Shown here piece after piece: positions 5,398 to 13,920 of a stretch of DNA of 25,804 nt (within the stretch, counting starts at the first letter, position 1; every line of letters begins with the position of its first letter). Below the pieces are notes generated by a model. The model saw only the letters and a list, made by a program, of their open reading frames with translations. It was not told the DNA's origin and did no database searches. The stretch is from a virus, in the IMG/VR virus record IMGVR_UViG_3300010885_023020, positions 1 to 25,804 of that record, one strand, 5' to 3'. The translations under genes and the position numbers were made by a program.

Positions 5398-6044
5398 TTA
5401 ACTCCATAAGTTTCTAAAAGTTCTTGATCTTCTTGTTCTTTAGTCTTTTGACCTTTGACTCGTGCCCAAGTAACAATCGAAAATCTCTCACCACTTATAA
5501 CAGGATTGACACCATGCAAATAATTTTGATCTGATGGAAAGACTACAAGAAGTCCTGGTTTTGGTTTCACTTGAATATGAAGATCTGGAAATACAAAGTT
5601 TCCTCCCTCAAAGTCATCATTCAAGTATAAGACCAGTGATAAGTCTCTGTCTGTTGATTTTCTCCAGATCTTATCACCATTAGGAGCAACCCATATAGAC
5701 CTACCATCAATATGAGGACTATAATGACCTCCAATACCATATCTTAAACACTGTGGAACCTCACTATCCCATACTTCAATATTGTAGAATGGATTGATGA
5801 TGTGTTTTACAATATTCTTAAAGAGATCTTCAATCTTTGGAAATAAATCTTCAAAATCAATAATCTGTGTGTCTCTTATATTCTTATCGACTATCCAAGA
5901 AGTTTCTCCAGTCTCATTTGTTTTTTCTGGGTCAAAGACTGATAGATCTGTTTTTGATGAGTTCTTACAGTGCTGAAGAAGTTCTTCTATTGCTTCTGGT
6001 GTAAGAACATTCGGTTCAATCAAAACATTTGATAAAAGATTCAT
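5394..6044 (-). CDS. Prolyl 4-hydroxylase-like 2OG-Fe(II) oxygenase
   Basis: A 216-aa 2-oxoglutarate/Fe(II) dioxygenase of the P4H alpha-subunit type. The double-stranded beta-helix core shows the iron ligands H111 and D113 (YGIGGHYSPHIDGRS), then LSLVLYLNDDFEGGNFVFPD (135-154), the distal ligand H177 (NYLHGVNPV) and the 2OG-binding R187 with S189 (GERFSIVTWAR). All key residues are present, so it should be active. Such enzymes hydroxylate prolines (or other residues) in proteins. It lies directly downstream of kelch-repeat gene 1, whose repeats hold a conserved RGPLS proline, which makes the fibre a possible substrate (inference). It has its own late promoter at the end of gene 1. Confidence 0.9.
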   Translation of the reverse strand: MNLLSNVLIEPNVLTPEAIEELLQHCKNSSKTDLSVFDPEKTNETGETSWIVDKNIRDTQIIDFEDLFPKIEDLFKNIVKHIINPFYNIEVWDSEVPQCLRYGIGGHYSPHIDGRSIWVAPNGDKIWRKSTDRDLSLVLYLNDDFEGGNFVFPDLHIQVKPKPGLLVVFPSDQNYLHGVNPVISGERFSIVTWARVKGQKTKEQEDQELLETYGVN

Positions 6045-6065
6045 AATAATGAAAGTTGATATGAG

Positions 6066-6072
6066 TATTTAT
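6066..6072 (-). promoter_or_regulatory. Late promoter box ATAAATA
   Basis: The TAA stop of kelch gene 1 is part of the box (TCA TAA ATA), which is 22 bases before the prolyl-hydroxylase ATG. Confidence 0.6.
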
Positions 6073-8972
6073 GAGGATGCTGCGTTGGTTGTTGAACCTA
6101 GTAAATATCTTGATGCACTTAAAGGACCTCTTATAGAATTTATAGTATCACTTGAATAATCTAATCTTAAAACCGCAGTAGAAAATCCAGAAACAATATA
6201 CCCATATTGAGAAGTTCCTGTTGCCGCTCCCTTTCCTGGAGATACGATTAAATTTTGCCTTGAGGATGCAGTTGCTGTATCATTTGAATAATCAATTCTT
6301 ATTGATAAAGAAGAACCATTGTATGATGCTGGTGCTCCCCCGCCACCAAAATAATATCCAAAATTTGAATTTCCTGTTGCAAATAGATATGCATCTGCTC
6401 TAGTCAATGGTCCTCTAATACTTGTTTTGCTTAAATCATTTGCATAAGTTATTCTTTCTATTGATGAAACTAAAGATGGACTTGATGAAGGAACGTCACC
6501 ACCCCCAATATATCCAAAGTTAGCATTTCCAACTCCAGCACCATTAATACTCAATCTTGCAGCAATTAAAGGACCTCTTGCACTAGCAGTTGCACTATCA
6601 TTACTATAATCTATCCTATCCACCGTAGAGAAATTTCCCGGTCCTCCTCCAGCAGCAAAATAACCAAAATTATCATTACCACTAATTGAAGCACCATAAA
6701 GATGGAATTGTGTTAAATTTCCTCTTCTTGATGCAATTGCTAAATCATTTGAGTAATCAATTCTTTCTACGGTAAGAGCATCAGCATATGGATACCCAGC
6801 AGAAACATAACCATAATTAGTATTTCCTGTTGCTTGAGAAGCAATTCTTAATACTACTGTAGGTCCTCTTTGAGATGCTGTTGCGGTATCGTTTGAAAAA
6901 TCTATTCTATCTACTCTTGTTAAATAAACATTACCACCAATACCACCATTTGCAAAATACCCATAAGACCCCAGTACTCTCTTAAATGGCATATTAGAAC
7001 TTAAAGTATTAGAATCATTAAAGGTAATTTGATTTTGTAGAACAGTTGGTAGAGGATTGGTGAAATAAATTGGAGCACCGCCATAAGCAAGTGGGGAGGT
7101 TGCTGCGAGTCTAGATTTTGCAGTTGATAGTGGACCTCTTGCGGAAACTGCTGCAGTATCGTTTGAGTAGTTGATGCGGTCTACTGTTGATCTATATGTT
7201 ACTCCATCTGTTATTCCGCCACCAAAATAACCAAAATTAGAGTTTCCTGTTCCCGCTTGTCCTTCTTTATTAGAACTCAATGGACTACGAATAACAGTGT
7301 TAGAAGTATCATTTGAGTAGTCTAATCTATCAACAATAGATAAATTTGGAAATCCACCTCCAGCAAAATACCCCAAAACATTATTTCCAGTTGCTCCGTG
7401 TCCAAATTTAGCGCCACTAGAGAACGGATTTCTACTCAATGCAGTTGCAGTATCATTAGAATAATCTATTCTATCCACAAAACTATAAAATGAACCGCTT
7501 CTACCCCCACCAAAATATCCAAAATTTTGATTTCCAGTTGCTCTTAGGTTATGTTTACTGATAGTTAATGGTCCTCTAACTGATGCAGTTGAAGTATCTG
7601 TTGAGTAATCTATTCTATCTACCGTTGAAATGGGGTCTGGGTATCCTCCCCCATAATAACCAAAATTTGTATTTCCAGTAGAACCCATTAAAGATCTTGC
7701 TAAACTTAATGGTCCCCGTAGCACTGCGTTTTGAGTGTCGCTGGAATACTCTAGTCTTTCTACTGAAGATAATAATAATGCTTCTTCTCCAGCAAAATAT
7801 CCAAAACTGCCATTACCCGAAGAACCCAAAGACCTTCTTGCTATGCTCAAAGCACTACGAACACCTGCAGTTGCAGTATCATTCGCATAATCTACCTTAT
7901 CAATTGTTGCAAGATTATTGGTTCCATCAGTTCCACCACCAAAATACCCGGCATTAGGAACTGTGGGGAAGGTAAAGTTTGATGCGAAGGCAGATTGTGG
8001 AGAACCACCGAAGGATGCAGAGGAGGTTGCTGCCAAATATCCTCTTGCAGAACTTAATGGTCCTCTTACTGATGCCGTTGTTGAGTCATTGGAAAAATCT
8101 ATACGGTCTACTCCCGAAAATGATCCAGGAGCACCACCACCAAAATAACCAAAATTAGAGTTTCCTGTTGCTGCTAGTCCATATCTTGCTTGACTTAATG
8201 GACCTCTTACTGATGCTGTTGCTGTATCATTAGCAAAATCAATTCTATCCATTGTTGATCTTGGACCAGGAAAACCACCACCAAAATAACCAAAGTTGAA
8301 GTTTCCTGTTGCTGCTAGTCCATATCTTGCTTGACTTAATGGACCTCGTATCAATACATTTATAGAATCATTTGAGAAAGTTATTCTTTCAACTCTATTC
8401 GCAAAACTGTATCCACCTCCAAAATAGGCATAATTTGAATTGGAAACTCCTCTTGCTGCAAAATTTACAGTAGTAGATGTTCTTATATTTAATCTAGTTT
8501 GTGTAACCAAATCATTAGAATAATTTATTCTTGATAGTAAGGAAGTTGATTCATTAACCGCACCATACCAAACATAACCATAATTTATATTTCCTGTTGC
8601 TGAACTCTCTCCTGCTGCTGCTATTAAATTACCACGTACAGATGTATTTGTTGTATCATTAAAATAATTTAGTCTACTTACAGTAGATTGACCTACTCCG
8701 TTAGAAATTCTACCTCCATAAAACCAACCGAAATTGGTATTTCCTGATCCAGATAATTGAAAAACTGCTAAATCTAAATTTCCTCTTACTGATGCAGTTG
8801 AGGTATCATTAGTATAATCAATACGATCTACTGTTGAAAATGCCCCACCTCCACCCCCAAAATACCCATACTCCCTATAAGATTCCCGTGTCTTATCGGC
8901 AACCAACCCGACAAGTTGTCTTTTTCTTATATCTCCAATTGAAAAAACTCCACGAGTATTAGTTTCTGCCAT
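6069..8972 (-). CDS. Kelch-like triple beta-propeller protein 1
   Basis: A 967-aa protein made almost wholly of repeats of about 46-50 residues with the pattern GYFGGG, then STVDRIDYSNDTATASVRGPLS, then an AATGNSNF end. The order glycine doublet, Tyr/Asp strand, Arg and next hydrophobic strand is that of kelch blades. I count 18 repeats in three sets of six (about residues 36-340, 341-660 and 660-967). Sets 1 and 2 end with a changed repeat lacking the usual GNSNF (SASFGGSPQS, PLAYGGAPIY) followed by a linker, and set 3 opens with FKRVLGSYGYF. The N-terminal 35 residues (MAETNTRGVFSIGD...) have no repeat and end in RESYREY. There is no signal peptide. It is a likely virion surface or fibre protein. 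A late box precedes it, with a sulfotransferase gene upstream and a hydroxylase gene downstream. Confidence 0.88.
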   Translation of the reverse strand: MAETNTRGVFSIGDIRKRQLVGLVADKTRESYREYGYFGGGGGAFSTVDRIDYTNDTSTASVRGNLDLAVFQLSGSGNTNFGWFYGGRISNGVGQSTVSRLNYFNDTTNTSVRGNLIAAAGESSATGNINYGYVWYGAVNESTSLLSRINYSNDLVTQTRLNIRTSTTVNFAARGVSNSNYAYFGGGYSFANRVERITFSNDSINVLIRGPLSQARYGLAATGNFNFGYFGGGFPGPRSTMDRIDFANDTATASVRGPLSQARYGLAATGNSNFGYFGGGAPGSFSGVDRIDFSNDSTTASVRGPLSSARGYLAATSSASFGGSPQSAFASNFTFPTVPNAGYFGGGTDGTNNLATIDKVDYANDTATAGVRSALSIARRSLGSSGNGSFGYFAGEEALLLSSVERLEYSSDTQNAVLRGPLSLARSLMGSTGNTNFGYYGGGYPDPISTVDRIDYSTDTSTASVRGPLTISKHNLRATGNQNFGYFGGGRSGSFYSFVDRIDYSNDTATALSRNPFSSGAKFGHGATGNNVLGYFAGGGFPNLSIVDRLDYSNDTSNTVIRSPLSSNKEGQAGTGNSNFGYFGGGITDGVTYRSTVDRINYSNDTAAVSARGPLSTAKSRLAATSPLAYGGAPIYFTNPLPTVLQNQITFNDSNTLSSNMPFKRVLGSYGYFANGGIGGNVYLTRVDRIDFSNDTATASQRGPTVVLRIASQATGNTNYGYVSAGYPYADALTVERIDYSNDLAIASRRGNLTQFHLYGASISGNDNFGYFAAGGGPGNFSTVDRIDYSNDSATASARGPLIAARLSINGAGVGNANFGYIGGGDVPSSSPSLVSSIERITYANDLSKTSIRGPLTRADAYLFATGNSNFGYYFGGGGAPASYNGSSLSIRIDYSNDTATASSRQNLIVSPGKGAATGTSQYGYIVSGFSTAVLRLDYSSDTINSIRGPLSASRYLLGSTTNAASS
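8162..8206 (-). repeat. 45-bp repeat, copy 1 of 3
   Basis: Identical DNA in kelch gene 1 (twice) and kelch gene 2 (once), coding for RGPLSQARYGLAATG plus a base. Identity at silent positions points to recent recombination. Confidence 0.85.
8303..8347 (-). repeat. 45-bp repeat, copy 2 of 3
   Basis: The second copy in kelch gene 1, one blade (141 bases) from the first and identical to it. Confidence 0.85.
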
Positions 8973-9003
8973 TTATAGAGATTACAACTACCTATGCTTT
9001 GAG

Positions 9004-9010
9004 TATTTAG
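9004..9010 (-). promoter_or_regulatory. Late promoter box CTAAATA
   Basis: The box includes the TAA stop of the sulfotransferase gene and lies 32 bases before the ATG of kelch gene 1. Confidence 0.6.
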
Positions 9011-9855
9011 GATATAGTCAAGTAATAATCATTCGTACAATTCTCTCTCCAATATTCCATTCCACTATACTTCTCTATAATACTCATACTCAAAACTTCT
9101 TCTGGTTTCTTACAAGTCTTTTTAATCGTCTTACCAACAGTGTGCATTCCTTCCAAGTTATACTGGAACAAATCATTCTCTGGATATTTGTTCTCCAAGT
9201 TCTCATAAGAATGCTGATATTTTTCAAGTCCCCAGAAGTCATATACTTCCCCCATTACCTCATCAGTTCTCTCAACCAAGTCATCATACTCAACAATCTT
9301 CAATAAGTTCTGTTCGTTTCTTCTAAAACTTTGTGCCAGTGCAAACAATGCCTGACCTACGATTCCATAATCACTCATCAAATAATCACAACGATTATCA
9401 TCATTCACTTCAATCTTATTATCAATCAAGTACTGGTCTACGAATGAGACCTTATCACTATTCCTATGAATCAAACTAATAAAACTTGCTAACATTTCTG
9501 GAATACTTCTTACGGGACATACAATTCTTACATCCTCTTTAATGTAAGTTCTAAATCGTTCAATATTATTTGGAATTGCACGATTGAACTCTATGACTTT
9601 TGATTTACCTTCCTTTTTAAGAATTGGTTCGTAGAATAAATCCATCATATTAGAGAGTACATTAAAGCAAGACTCTGGTTGTGGTGATGCAAGTAACATC
9701 TCACTGGACTGAAAGTACTTATCTGTGTAATATAGAAGTTCTACTGATGGTGAGATTGGTCCTGAGTGTAATGAAGGATTTTGATTGAGAATTGAACGGA
9801 GTAATGTAGAACCACTTCTGGGTAGTCCAGCCATCATAAAATAATCAAATTTCAT
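9007..9855 (-). CDS. Sulfotransferase 1
   Basis: A 282-aa PAPS-dependent sulfotransferase. The 5'-phosphosulfate loop is at the N-terminus (AGLPRSGSTLLRS, residues 9-21) and the 3'-phosphate site is RIVCPVRSIPEMLASF (110-125) with R116 and S124. The following HSGPISPSVELL and a late IVEYDDLV are also typical. The family transfers sulfate to sugars, tyrosines or small molecules; the start of the protein is closest in feel to tyrosylprotein or Sulfotransfer_3 enzymes. The start overlaps the stop of the 207-aa oxygenase-like gene (ATGA) and the gene precedes kelch protein 1, so the three are likely co-expressed. The substrate is unknown; phage fibre tyrosines or host surface sugars are both possible. 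Confidence 0.88.
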   Translation of the reverse strand: MKFDYFMMAGLPRSGSTLLRSILNQNPSLHSGPISPSVELLYYTDKYFQSSEMLLASPQPESCFNVLSNMMDLFYEPILKKEGKSKVIEFNRAIPNNIERFRTYIKEDVRIVCPVRSIPEMLASFISLIHRNSDKVSFVDQYLIDNKIEVNDDNRCDYLMSDYGIVGQALFALAQSFRRNEQNLLKIVEYDDLVERTDEVMGEVYDFWGLEKYQHSYENLENKYPENDLFQYNLEGMHTVGKTIKKTCKKPEEVLSMSIIEKYSGMEYWRENCTNDYYLTIS

Positions 9856-10475
9856 AAGTTAAAAAAGAATAATTGGACTAAACGACTTTGTGCTGGATCT
9901 TGTGGGCCAAAGTTAATATGATGACTATGATACATCCAAGACCTGAATAAAACTAAACGATTAAACTTTGGAGATACTTTAGCATAGGTCTCCCACTTAT
10001 CCAAATCTAATCCATCACCATAAATGATTGATTCTCTTAACTCATCATAATGAGTATAACCAAAGATTTCTGCTTCTTCTTTGGTTCTAGGTGTTGAATC
10101 TATTTTGAGTGCTTTGTGTCTTGCAAAGAGTGTTCCTGAATTTGGATTTTCTTTGAGTTGTTCTGGTGTGGATAGGTAGCAAACTCCACCAAACTCCCAA
10201 CCATTATCAACGTGATATTTTTGTAGTTTTTCGTTCTCTTGATCTGCAGTATCCCAAGAGTATCTAAAGTATCCAAAAGGATTTGATGGTTTGATTTGCC
10301 TTTGGAGTATTGATTCTATCTTTGATTTTAGAAGGTCTTCTTGGAAACCAGTTGTGCTGTTGGTTCCGGGATAGGTTGACTTTTCTTCTTTAGAGTATGT
10401 TGCAGATATTGCGTAGTCTCTTACTTCTTGTGGGTTCTCATGGAAATCGTCAGTGATAATAATAGAGCGTCTCAT
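9852..10475 (-). CDS. 2OG-oxygenase-like protein (DUF6445-type)
   Basis: A 207-aa protein that begins MRRSIIITDDFHENPQEVRD and has a YPGTNSTTGF segment, which I recognise as a DUF6445-type protein related to 2OG-Fe(II) oxygenases. The probable iron ligands are H88 and D90 (KYHVDNGWEFGGVCYLS) and one of H183/H185/H186 (MYHSHHINFG), with R198 in SRLVQLFFFNL as the 2OG contact. The motifs are intact, so it may be an active hydroxylase, but no substrate is known for the family. It is coupled to sulfotransferase 1 by ATGA and has a late box 24 bases before its ATG that overlaps the end of kelch gene 2. Confidence 0.75.
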   Translation of the reverse strand: MRRSIIITDDFHENPQEVRDYAISATYSKEEKSTYPGTNSTTGFQEDLLKSKIESILQRQIKPSNPFGYFRYSWDTADQENEKLQKYHVDNGWEFGGVCYLSTPEQLKENPNSGTLFARHKALKIDSTPRTKEEAEIFGYTHYDELRESIIYGDGLDLDKWETYAKVSPKFNRLVLFRSWMYHSHHINFGPQDPAQSRLVQLFFFNL

Positions 10476-10498
10476 TGGGGTTCATTATGTTATGTTGG

Positions 10499-10505
10499 TA
10501 TTTAT
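10499..10505 (-). promoter_or_regulatory. Late promoter box ATAAATA
   Basis: It follows the TAA stop of kelch gene 2 directly (TAATAAATA) and is 24 bases before the ATG of the DUF6445-like gene. Confidence 0.6.
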
Positions 10506-13387
10506 TAGGAATTTCTGGCGTTGCTACTTGCCTGTGCCCCATTTGTAGCATATGGCAAGAAGCATCTAGTTGAAGTATTAACGGTATCATTAGAATATGT
10601 CATTCTTTCTATATTACTTAATCCTTCACCAAATCCCCCTCCACTATAATATCCAAAGCTTTGATTACCAGTCCCAGTTACTGATGTCTTTCCAAGAGAA
10701 AATGGGCTTAGACTTATATTACCTCTTAAACTAGCATTAGTAGTATCATTTGAAAAATCTAATCTTTGAATTAACGTAACATTTGACGGTGATAATGAAG
10801 GATTATTTCCACCAATCCAATATCCAAAATTATTATTATTACTCCCCCCACAAGAATTAACTTGAACTGCTAATTTTCCTCTATTGCTAGCAATAACATT
10901 ATCATTTGAAAAATTTATTCTTCTGATAGTACTTGTATTTCCTGCTGCAATCCAACCATAAGGTATATTTGACAATCCATAATCACCAAATGAAACTGAA
11001 TCGGTATTTCCTCTGGCAACAGGACTGCCAGTATCATTTGAGTAATTTAATCTTTCGATACGAGTAGTACCCCCTAATGTGGCAGGAAATCTATACCCTC
11101 CGCCAAAATAACCGAAATTATCATTATAAACAGTGAACCTTGAATAAGTACCAATTAAAGAACTTAATCCACCAAATAGTGTGGGATTTGTTGTGTCATT
11201 AGAATAATCAATTCTTTGCAAGTTAGTATTATTAACAGCAGTATTCATATAAGAAAAATTATTATTTCCTACACAGTTATAAAATGTTGCACTAGAAGCA
11301 ACAATTAAACTTCCTCTATTTGAAGCATTTGCTGTATCATTTGAGTAATCTATTCTAGAAACATTTGTTCTTCCTGTATCAGTACCACCCGCAAAATACC
11401 CATAAGATCCCAGTGCTCTCTTCTTCACACTATAATTGGTAGTATCTTCAATTCTTCTCATTGACTGAATATCAAAGAAGGTTGAAGTTGCTTGGAAGTC
11501 CGTTGCACCACCGAATGCCGTTGGTGAGGTTGCTGCTACATAGCTTCTTGCGGAACTCAATGGTCCTCTTACAGATGCTGTTGCAGTATCATTTGAATAA
11601 TCTATACGATCTACTATTGAATATAATGGACTTCCTGCTTGAGGAATTCCTCCGCCAAAATAACCAAAGTTAGAATTTCCTGTTGCAGTTAAATCTCTTC
11701 TTCCTTGTGATAATGGTCCTCTTGTAGAAACTGCAGTGGTATCATTAGAATAATCAAGACGATATATTATTGAAGTTTCTGCTGGTCCAACATATCCAGT
11801 AGAAAAATATCCAAAATTAGAATTTCCTGTTGCTGCTAATGAATATGCATTGTTTAATAAAGAATTACGATTTAATGCAGATGAATTATCATTTGAATAA
11901 TTTATACGATCTATTGTTGATACTGCATTAGGTGCCCATCCACCAGCATTATATCCAAAATTAGAAGTTCCTGTTGCTGCTAGTCCATATCTTGCTTGAC
12001 TTAATGGACCTCTAGGTAATCCTATAGATGTATCATTTGAATAGGATATTCTATCTACTGATGATAAATTAGCAGGAAACCCTCCACAAAAATAACCAAA
12101 ATTAAGATTTCCTACTGCAGAATGTTGTGATTTTGATAAACTCAATACACCTCTAACCAGTGTTGTTGCTAAATCGTTAGTATAATTTATGCGGTCTATT
12201 ATTGATGTGGTGGGATTACCACCACCAAAATAACCAAAGTTAGAGTTTCCCGTTGCTCCCATACCATATCTTGCTAGCGTTAGTCGTCCTCTTACTGATG
12301 CGGATGAAGTATCACTAGAATAATCTATACGATCTATTGTTGATGCACTTCCAGGAAGATTACCACCTCCAAAATACCCAAAGGGTTTTGGAAACACTCC
12401 GTATTGTGAGATTGGAGAACCACCGAAACTGTGGGAGGAGGTTGCTGCAATTGTTAAATCGACATTTGATAATGGTCCACGAACACTTGCGACCACTAAA
12501 TCATTACTATAATCTATTCTATCAACAGTAGAAACTGCTTGACCTTGAGAACCTGTAGTAGATCCCCCAACAGAGTAACCAAAATTAGAATTTCCTGTAG
12601 AACCAGGCCACCAAAATTTTGGAAAACTTAAAGATCCTCTAATTGATAATAATGCAGTATCATTAGCATAATTTAAACGATGTGATGAAGATGTTCCCCA
12701 ACCTGTTAAAAAATATCCAAAATTATTATTTCCAGTCGCACTAAAACTAAAATTAGAATTTTGTATATTACCTCTAGATAATGCTGTTGCACTATCATTA
12801 GAATAATCTATACGGTCTACTGTAGATCCTCCAGATGAGGCTTGTCCGCTCCCACCAAAATAACCAAAGTTGGAGTTTCCTGTTGCAAGTATACCTCTTG
12901 ATATTGTTAAAGGACCTCTAATTGATGCTGTGGTATTATCATTGGAATAATTTATTCTTTCTGTGGTAGAAATATATGCAGGTGTAGCACTAATAATTCC
13001 CCCCGCAATATATCCAAAGTTAGAGTTTCCTGTTGCTCCTGTAAACAATCTTCCAATTGTTAAACCCCCCCTAGATAAAATATTAGTATCATTAGAATAA
13101 TCAATACGTTTAATATCCGTTATATTATTAAATCCAGATTTATTACCTCCCATAATATATCCAAAATTAGAATTGCCTGCCCCACCACTATAATATTGAT
13201 TTATACTCGCAACTCTTCTATTTGTAGTTGTTGTATCGTTTGAGTAATCAAGTCTATTTAATGGTCCACCAATTCCTAGAAAATACCCATACTCTCTATA
13301 AGATTCTCTATTCCTATTAGGAATATCTCCACTTAAATCTTTATTATAATAAGTGCTTAATGAAAATACTCCAGAATTATTAGGCAT
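10505..13387 (-). CDS. Kelch-like triple beta-propeller protein 2
   Basis: A 960-aa paralog of kelch protein 1. I take ATG 13387 (MPNNSGVFSL); an in-frame TTG at 13399 would add four residues and is less likely. After a 33-residue start ending in RESYREY come 18 repeats in three sets of six. Set 1 ends at SHSFGGSPIS, set 2 at PTAFGGATDF followed by a long linker to VKKRALGSYGYF, and set 3 runs to the C-terminus SSNARNS. Typical blades are GYFGGGNPTTSIIDRINY and RGPLSSARSYVAAT. Set 3 is the most divergent (blade 2 opens SYMNTAV and lacks the glycines). It is a probable virion surface or fibre protein. The gene sits between the degenerate oxygenase-like gene upstream and the intact one downstream, with a late box 28 bases before the ATG. 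Confidence 0.88.
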   Translation of the reverse strand: MPNNSGVFSLSTYYNKDLSGDIPNRNRESYREYGYFLGIGGPLNRLDYSNDTTTTNRRVASINQYYSGGAGNSNFGYIMGGNKSGFNNITDIKRIDYSNDTNILSRGGLTIGRLFTGATGNSNFGYIAGGIISATPAYISTTERINYSNDNTTASIRGPLTISRGILATGNSNFGYFGGSGQASSGGSTVDRIDYSNDSATALSRGNIQNSNFSFSATGNNNFGYFLTGWGTSSSHRLNYANDTALLSIRGSLSFPKFWWPGSTGNSNFGYSVGGSTTGSQGQAVSTVDRIDYSNDLVVASVRGPLSNVDLTIAATSSHSFGGSPISQYGVFPKPFGYFGGGNLPGSASTIDRIDYSSDTSSASVRGRLTLARYGMGATGNSNFGYFGGGNPTTSIIDRINYTNDLATTLVRGVLSLSKSQHSAVGNLNFGYFCGGFPANLSSVDRISYSNDTSIGLPRGPLSQARYGLAATGTSNFGYNAGGWAPNAVSTIDRINYSNDNSSALNRNSLLNNAYSLAATGNSNFGYFSTGYVGPAETSIIYRLDYSNDTTAVSTRGPLSQGRRDLTATGNSNFGYFGGGIPQAGSPLYSIVDRIDYSNDTATASVRGPLSSARSYVAATSPTAFGGATDFQATSTFFDIQSMRRIEDTTNYSVKKRALGSYGYFAGGTDTGRTNVSRIDYSNDTANASNRGSLIVASSATFYNCVGNNNFSYMNTAVNNTNLQRIDYSNDTTNPTLFGGLSSLIGTYSRFTVYNDNFGYFGGGYRFPATLGGTTRIERLNYSNDTGSPVARGNTDSVSFGDYGLSNIPYGWIAAGNTSTIRRINFSNDNVIASNRGKLAVQVNSCGGSNNNNFGYWIGGNNPSLSPSNVTLIQRLDFSNDTTNASLRGNISLSPFSLGKTSVTGTGNQSFGYYSGGGFGEGLSNIERMTYSNDTVNTSTRCFLPYATNGAQASSNARNS
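11968..12012 (-). repeat. 45-bp repeat, copy 3 of 3
   Basis: The copy in kelch gene 2, identical to the two copies in kelch gene 1 about 3.7 kb away. Confidence 0.85.
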
Positions 13388-13407
13388 TATAACCAACAAA
13401 GATTCTA

Positions 13408-13911
13408 TTATTGATTATTTAGTTTCTGGATCTCTATCAAGAACTTTCTACAATCACTCTCATTCCCATAAGAATGAAACAATCGAGCATCAAATAAAAT
13501 CAATCGATTATATTTCACAAAGTAATTCATATAACTTTCCCAGTTTTCTTTCTTACTTACATCATAAGATTTCTCAACCTCTTCCATACTCTGTAATCCC
13601 ATCCATTTCATTTTAGTTTGATTTGGAAGTTCTTCATCTTGTGTTTCTTTGTGCATCCAAAAGGAAACACCAGTCTTATTCACACATTCTGTTGGAAAGT
13701 CAAGATACAAAATACCAATATAATCAAAGTTATAATTTGCCGTGATTTCTGTTTCGGGAATATTGATTGCTGCCGGAATGATCGAAGTATTGAATTGAAG
13801 AATATGAGAGATCTTATTTGAGATCTCTTCTGTTGGTCCTAATTGATTGGAGTTTTTATAAATCAAAGGTTCGTCAAGAAAATTATCGACGATTATAATT
13901 TTTTGCTTCAT
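13408..13911 (-). CDS. Degenerate DUF6445/2OG-oxygenase-like protein
   Basis: A 167-aa protein that begins MKQKIIIVDNFLDEP, the same type of start as the 207-aa protein at 9852-10475. Two blocks align: YIGILYLD (64-71) with FGGVCYLS, and LILFDARLFHSYGN (137-150) with LVLFRSWMYHSHH. The segment that should hold the H-x-D iron pair reads TANYNF, so both ligands are missing, whereas H146 and R155 remain. The region between the start and the core is also about 40 residues shorter. It is probably not an active oxygenase and may be a binding or chaperone-like remnant. It lies directly upstream of kelch gene 2, whose late box overlaps its last codons. Confidence 0.6.
   Translation of the reverse strand: MKQKIIIVDNFLDEPLIYKNSNQLGPTEEISNKISHILQFNTSIIPAAINIPETEITANYNFDYIGILYLDFPTECVNKTGVSFWMHKETQDEELPNQTKMKWMGLQSMEEVEKSYDVSKKENWESYMNYFVKYNRLILFDARLFHSYGNESDCRKFLIEIQKLNNQ
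13415..13421 (-). promoter_or_regulatory. Late promoter box CTAAATA
   Basis: Within the last codons of the degenerate oxygenase-like gene, 28 bases before ATG 13387 of kelch gene 2. Confidence 0.55.
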
Positions 13912-13920
13912 CTCAAAATC

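Noticed and set aside
6221-8148. Several plus-strand open frames inside kelch gene 1
   Set aside because: They are shadows of the repeats, lack ribosome binding sites, and lie opposite a well-supported minus-strand gene.
11461-13821. Plus-strand frames opposite kelch gene 2 and the degenerate oxygenase-like gene
   Set aside because: Low-complexity translations, no start signals, opposite strand to every supported gene.
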